Below are positions 50,721-53,878 of a stretch of 53,878 nt of DNA, piece after piece (within the stretch, counting starts at the first letter, position 1; each line of letters opens with the position of its first letter). Below the pieces are notes generated by a model. That model did no database searches, was not told where the DNA came from, and worked only from the letters and a program-made list of their open reading frames with translations. Both the position numbers and the translations under genes were made by a program. The DNA comes from Eikenella sp. (GTDB taxonomy: Bacteria; Pseudomonadota; Gammaproteobacteria; Burkholderiales; Neisseriaceae), in assembly GCA_030528345.1 (NCBI GenBank), contig JAUMZB010000010.1, positions 1 through 53,878 on the forward strand. The letters run 5' to 3'.

Positions 50721-53399
50721 TTAACGTTTCCAGCTGGGCGCGGCATCGGCCTGAATGCCGTATTTGGCAATGGCCTGCTGCACGGTGTCGGCGCTGACCT
50801 TGCCTTGTTTGGCTAGGGCGCCCAAGGCGGCCACGGCCACGTGGTAGCGGTCTACCTCAAAGAAGGCGCGCAGTTTGGCGCGGGAATCGCTGCGGCCGAA
50901 GCCGTCGGTGCCCAACACCACGTAGTCGCCGTTTTCTTGGGGAATGTGGGCGCGGATACGCTCGGCAAAGCTGCGGATGTAGTCGGTGGCGGCCACCACG
51001 GGGCCGGCATGGCCTTGCAGCTGCTGCGCCACAAAAGGCAGCTTGGGCGCGGCGGCGGGATGCAGGCGGTTGTGGCGCTCCACTTCGATGGCATCGCGGT
51101 GCAAGAGGTTGAAGCTGGGGCAGGACCACACGTCGGCTTCGACGCCGAAATCGGCTTGCAGCAAGTCGGCGGCGGCCAGCACTTCGTTGAAGATGGTGCC
51201 GGAGCCCATGAGCTGCACTTTTTTGTCGCCCTCGCCGCCGGCGCGGAAGAGGTACATGCCTTTGAGGATTTCGGCCTCAATGCCCGCGCGCTGCGGCAGG
51301 GCGGGGTGGGCGTAGTTTTCGTTCATCAGGGTGATGTAGTAGTACACGTCTTCCTGATCGGCATACATGCGCTTGAGACCGTCGTGAATGATGACCGCCA
51401 ATTCGTATTGGAAGGTGGGGTCGTAGCTGATGCAGTTGGGAATGAGGTCGGCTTGCAGCTGGCTGTGGCCGTCTTCGTGTTGCAGGCCTTCGCCGTTGAG
51501 GGTGGTGCGGCCGGCGGTGCCGCCCAACAGGAAGCCGCGGGTGCGCATATCGCCCGCCGCCCAGGCCAAATCGCCCACGCGTTGGAAGCCGAACATGGAG
51601 TAGTAGATGTAGAAGGGAATCATGGCGTAGCGGCTGTTGGCGTAGCTCGTGCCCGCGGCAATCCAGTCGGCCATGGCGCCGGGCTCATTGATGCCTTCTT
51701 GCAAAATCTGGCCGTCCACGCTCTCTTTGTAGAACATGAGCTGGTCTTTGTCTTGCGGGGTGTATTGCTGGCCTTTGGGGTTCCAGATGCCGTATTGGCG
51801 GAACATGCCTTCCATGCCGAAGGTGCGGCTCTCGTCGGGCACGATGGGCACGATGCGTTTGCCGATTTGCTTGTCTTTCAACAGGGTGGACAAAATGCGC
51901 ACAAAAGCCATGGTGGTGGAGAATTCGCGCTCGCCGCTGGCTTGCAGCTGGGCGTCGAAGGCGTCCAGCGCGGGAATGGGCAGGGCTTCGTTATTCGGAT
52001 TGCGCTGCGGCAGATAGCCGCCCAAGGCGTTGCGGCGCTCGCGCAGATAGCGCATTTCTTCGCTGTCTTCGGGGAAGCGGAAATAGGGCAAATCGCCGCT
52101 GTCGATTTGCTCGTCGCTCACTTGAATGCCGAAGCGGTCGCGGAACTGCTTGAGCGATTTGACGTCCATTTTCTTGGCTTGGTGGGCAATGTTTTGGCCT
52201 TCGCCCGCTTCGCCCATGCCGTAGCCCTTGATGGTTTTGGCCAGAATCACGGTGGGGCGGCCGTCGGCGCTGTTTACCGCTTCGTGGTAGGCGGCATAGA
52301 CTTTGTGCGGGTCGTGGCCGCCGCGGTTGAGCGCCCAAATTTCGTCGTCGGACATGTTGGCCACCATGGCTTTCAGTTCCGGCGTGTTGAAGAAATGCTC
52401 GCGCACATAGGCGCCGTCTTTGGACTTGAAGGTTTGGTAGTCGCCGTCTAGGCATTCTTCCATGCGCTGCTTGAGGGCGTTATTGGTGTCGCGCGCCAAG
52501 AGGGCGTCCCAGCGGCTGCCCCAAATCACTTTCAACACGTTCCAGCCGGCGCCGCGGAAATTGCCTTCCAGTTCTTGAATGATTTTGCCGTTGCCGCGCA
52601 CCGGGCCGTCGAGGCGTTGCAGATTACAGTTGATGACAAACACCAGATTGTCCAAGCCTTCGCGGGCGGCCAGGGAAATCGCGCCCTGGCTTTCCGGCTC
52701 GTCCATTTCGCCGTCGCCGCAGAAACACCACACTTTGCGGCCTTTGGTTTTGGAGAGGCCGCGCGAATCCAGATATTTGAGGAAGCGCGCCTGATAAATC
52801 GCCATCAAGGGGCCCAAGCCCATGGATACGGTGGGGAATTGCCAGAAATCGGGCATCAGATAGGGGTGGGGGTAGGAAGACAGGCCTTTGCCGTCCACTT
52901 CCTGACGGAAGTTGTCCAGCTGCTCTTCAGTGAGACGGCCTTCCACAAAGGCGCGCGCGTAAATGCCGGGGGCGACGTGGCCTTGGATAAAAATCAAATC
53001 GCCTTCTTCGCCTTCGCCTTTGGCTTTCCAGAAGTGGTTGAAGCCCACGTCGTAGAGGGTGGCGGAAGATTGGAAAGAGGCGATGTGGCCGCCGAGTTCC
53101 AAATCTTTTTTGCCGGCGCGCAGTACCATGGCGGCGGCGTTCCAGCGTATGGCGGAGCGGATGCGGTGTTCAAGCTCGTGGTTGCCGGGCGATTTCTGCT
53201 CTTGCCCCACCGGAATGGTGTTCAGATAGGCGGTGGTGGCGTCAAACGGCAGATGCACGCCGCGGCGGCGGGTGTATTTCACCAGGTTTTCCAACAGAAA
53301 ATGCGCCCGCTCCGCGCCTTCGTTTTCCAGCACGGAGCCCAGCGCATCCAGCCATTCCTGGGTTTCAACCGGGTCGATGTCTTTGTATTCGGTGGACAT
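50721..53399 (-). CDS. aceE: Pyruvate dehydrogenase E1 component, homodimeric
   Basis: An 892-residue thiamine-diphosphate enzyme, normal for AceE. The start MSTEYKDIDPVETQEWLDAL and residues FIQGHVAPGIYARAF, GDGEMDEPESQGA (diphosphate/Mg site), and GGTAGRTTLNGEGLQHEDGH match the family. It decarboxylates pyruvate and passes acetyl to AceF. The ATG at 53399 has an AAGGA site; the ATG at 53420 would add seven residues. Confidence 0.97.
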   Translation of the reverse strand: MSTEYKDIDPVETQEWLDALGSVLENEGAERAHFLLENLVKYTRRRGVHLPFDATTAYLNTIPVGQEQKSPGNHELEHRIRSAIRWNAAAMVLRAGKKDLELGGHIASFQSSATLYDVGFNHFWKAKGEGEEGDLIFIQGHVAPGIYARAFVEGRLTEEQLDNFRQEVDGKGLSSYPHPYLMPDFWQFPTVSMGLGPLMAIYQARFLKYLDSRGLSKTKGRKVWCFCGDGEMDEPESQGAISLAAREGLDNLVFVINCNLQRLDGPVRGNGKIIQELEGNFRGAGWNVLKVIWGSRWDALLARDTNNALKQRMEECLDGDYQTFKSKDGAYVREHFFNTPELKAMVANMSDDEIWALNRGGHDPHKVYAAYHEAVNSADGRPTVILAKTIKGYGMGEAGEGQNIAHQAKKMDVKSLKQFRDRFGIQVSDEQIDSGDLPYFRFPEDSEEMRYLRERRNALGGYLPQRNPNNEALPIPALDAFDAQLQASGEREFSTTMAFVRILSTLLKDKQIGKRIVPIVPDESRTFGMEGMFRQYGIWNPKGQQYTPQDKDQLMFYKESVDGQILQEGINEPGAMADWIAAGTSYANSRYAMIPFYIYYSMFGFQRVGDLAWAAGDMRTRGFLLGGTAGRTTLNGEGLQHEDGHSQLQADLIPNCISYDPTFQYELAVIIHDGLKRMYADQEDVYYYITLMNENYAHPALPQRAGIEAEILKGMYLFRAGGEGDKKVQLMGSGTIFNEVLAAADLLQADFGVEADVWSCPSFNLLHRDAIEVERHNRLHPAAAPKLPFVAQQLQGHAGPVVAATDYIRSFAERIRAHIPQENGDYVVLGTDGFGRSDSRAKLRAFFEVDRYHVAVAALGALAKQGKVSADTVQQAIAKYGIQADAAPSWKR

Positions 53400-53878
53400 A
53401 CTCAATCCTTTAATAATCACAAATCAAACTGGGTTATTTTCATTTTTTCGTTTTTAATCACGAAAAAAGAACGATATAAAGCAAATGCTTAAAAGAAAAT
53501 GCGGCAGCAAGCCGGCAAGGAATAAAGTTTAAAGGCGGTTTGCTGCGTTGCAACATGCTGTATTTTCGTGAAATCGTATCAGCAAATATTCCAAAGGGCA
53601 ATAGATTCCGCATGGCAAAATTTATGCGGAAGAAACGGCACGGTTTTTTGTCGGCGGGCTACCTGAAAAAATAAGAACATCGGGTGCAATGAAATGTGCG
53701 GAAAACAACAAAATTGAAAGCGAATCGCTTGGGTGCCGATGGCGCGGTTTGGGCAGGGCGGCATAAGGTGCCAAGGTTTTCGGGTGGGCGAAAGTGTGAT
53801 GCCGGGCAAGCAGACAGGCTACCTGTATAGTCCCGCCATTATCTGGCATGGATTTATTCTAAAGCGTTCAGGCTGGTC
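53400..53878. other. Region upstream of aceE
   Basis: 479 bases without a credible gene. It holds Eikenella DUS words at about 53659 and 53817 and an AT-rich stretch (53430-53500) that probably contains the aceE promoter; I cannot fix the -10 and -35. Confidence 0.5.

Noticed and set aside
50841..52451. A 536-codon plus-strand frame opposite aceE
   Set aside because: Antisense composition (Gly, Ala, Val, His rich) within a certain pyruvate dehydrogenase gene.
53579..53849. Two 75-codon minus-strand frames upstream of aceE
   Set aside because: Neither has a ribosome binding site or recognisable sequence, and both overlap DUS words.

Overview
The window looks like a chromosomal segment of an Eikenella species (Neisseriaceae, Betaproteobacteria). 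The main evidence is the very frequent 12-mer AGGCTACCTGAA and its reverse complement, the Eikenella dialect of the Neisseriaceae DNA uptake sequence (DUS). It is often found as closely spaced inverted pairs just after genes, where it probably also acts as a terminator. The gene content (GatCAB, LptE, Tgt, PotABC, SecA, pyruvate dehydrogenase) fits this placement, and most of the window is GC-rich.

Layout. (1) 1-3.4 kb: the 3' end of gatA, then an AT-rich restriction-modification island (Dam-like adenine methylase, DpnA-like second methylase, MutH/Sau3AI-like endonuclease, Xre controller, two small unknown ORFs) sitting between gatA and gatB. This stretch carries the Neisseria-type DUS (AGGCCGTCTGAA), which points to import from a relative. 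(2) 3.4-16.2 kb: housekeeping genes gatB, lptE-holA, tig, clpP, a GAF-like gene, ribA, a SafE-type membrane protein, a DUF4189 protein, an MnmM-like methyltransferase, SirB2, an orphan OmpR-type response regulator, an MFS-transporter remnant, a secreted nuclease and tgt. (3) 16.2-25.5 kb: a non-coding stretch with a pentanucleotide repeat, a candidate small RNA and a MITE-like element; then aroE, a Bax-inhibitor-1 family protein, coaBC, the polyamine importer potABC with a PuuB-like oxidase, and a second, better preserved MITE copy. (4) 25.5-32.6 kb: fadH, dciA-like, secA, phrB. (5) 32.9-37.4 kb: lpdA, an unknown gene, a frameshifted TauE/YfcA remnant, an AlkD-like repair protein and an alpha/beta hydrolase. 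(6) 37.5-45 kb, all on the minus strand: a eukaryote-type signalling cluster of Ser/Thr kinase, PP2C phosphatase, transmembrane trypsin-like protease with two FHA domains, soluble FHA protein and DUF4190 membrane protein. It is followed by a translationally coupled pair of 2-oxoglutarate/Fe dioxygenase and cysteine-desulfurase-like PLP enzyme. (7) 45.1-53.4 kb: a GST, then aceF and aceE separated by six small genes, mostly exported, including two tandem DUF4189 paralogues.

The best candidate for an undescribed system is the kinase/phosphatase/FHA/protease cluster. Kinase, phosphatase and protease each have one predicted membrane segment. The protease domain should be periplasmic while its FHA domains are cytoplasmic, which suggests a phosphothreonine-controlled membrane protease. 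No type VI secretion genes are present in the window to explain a PpkA/PppA/Fha-like set.
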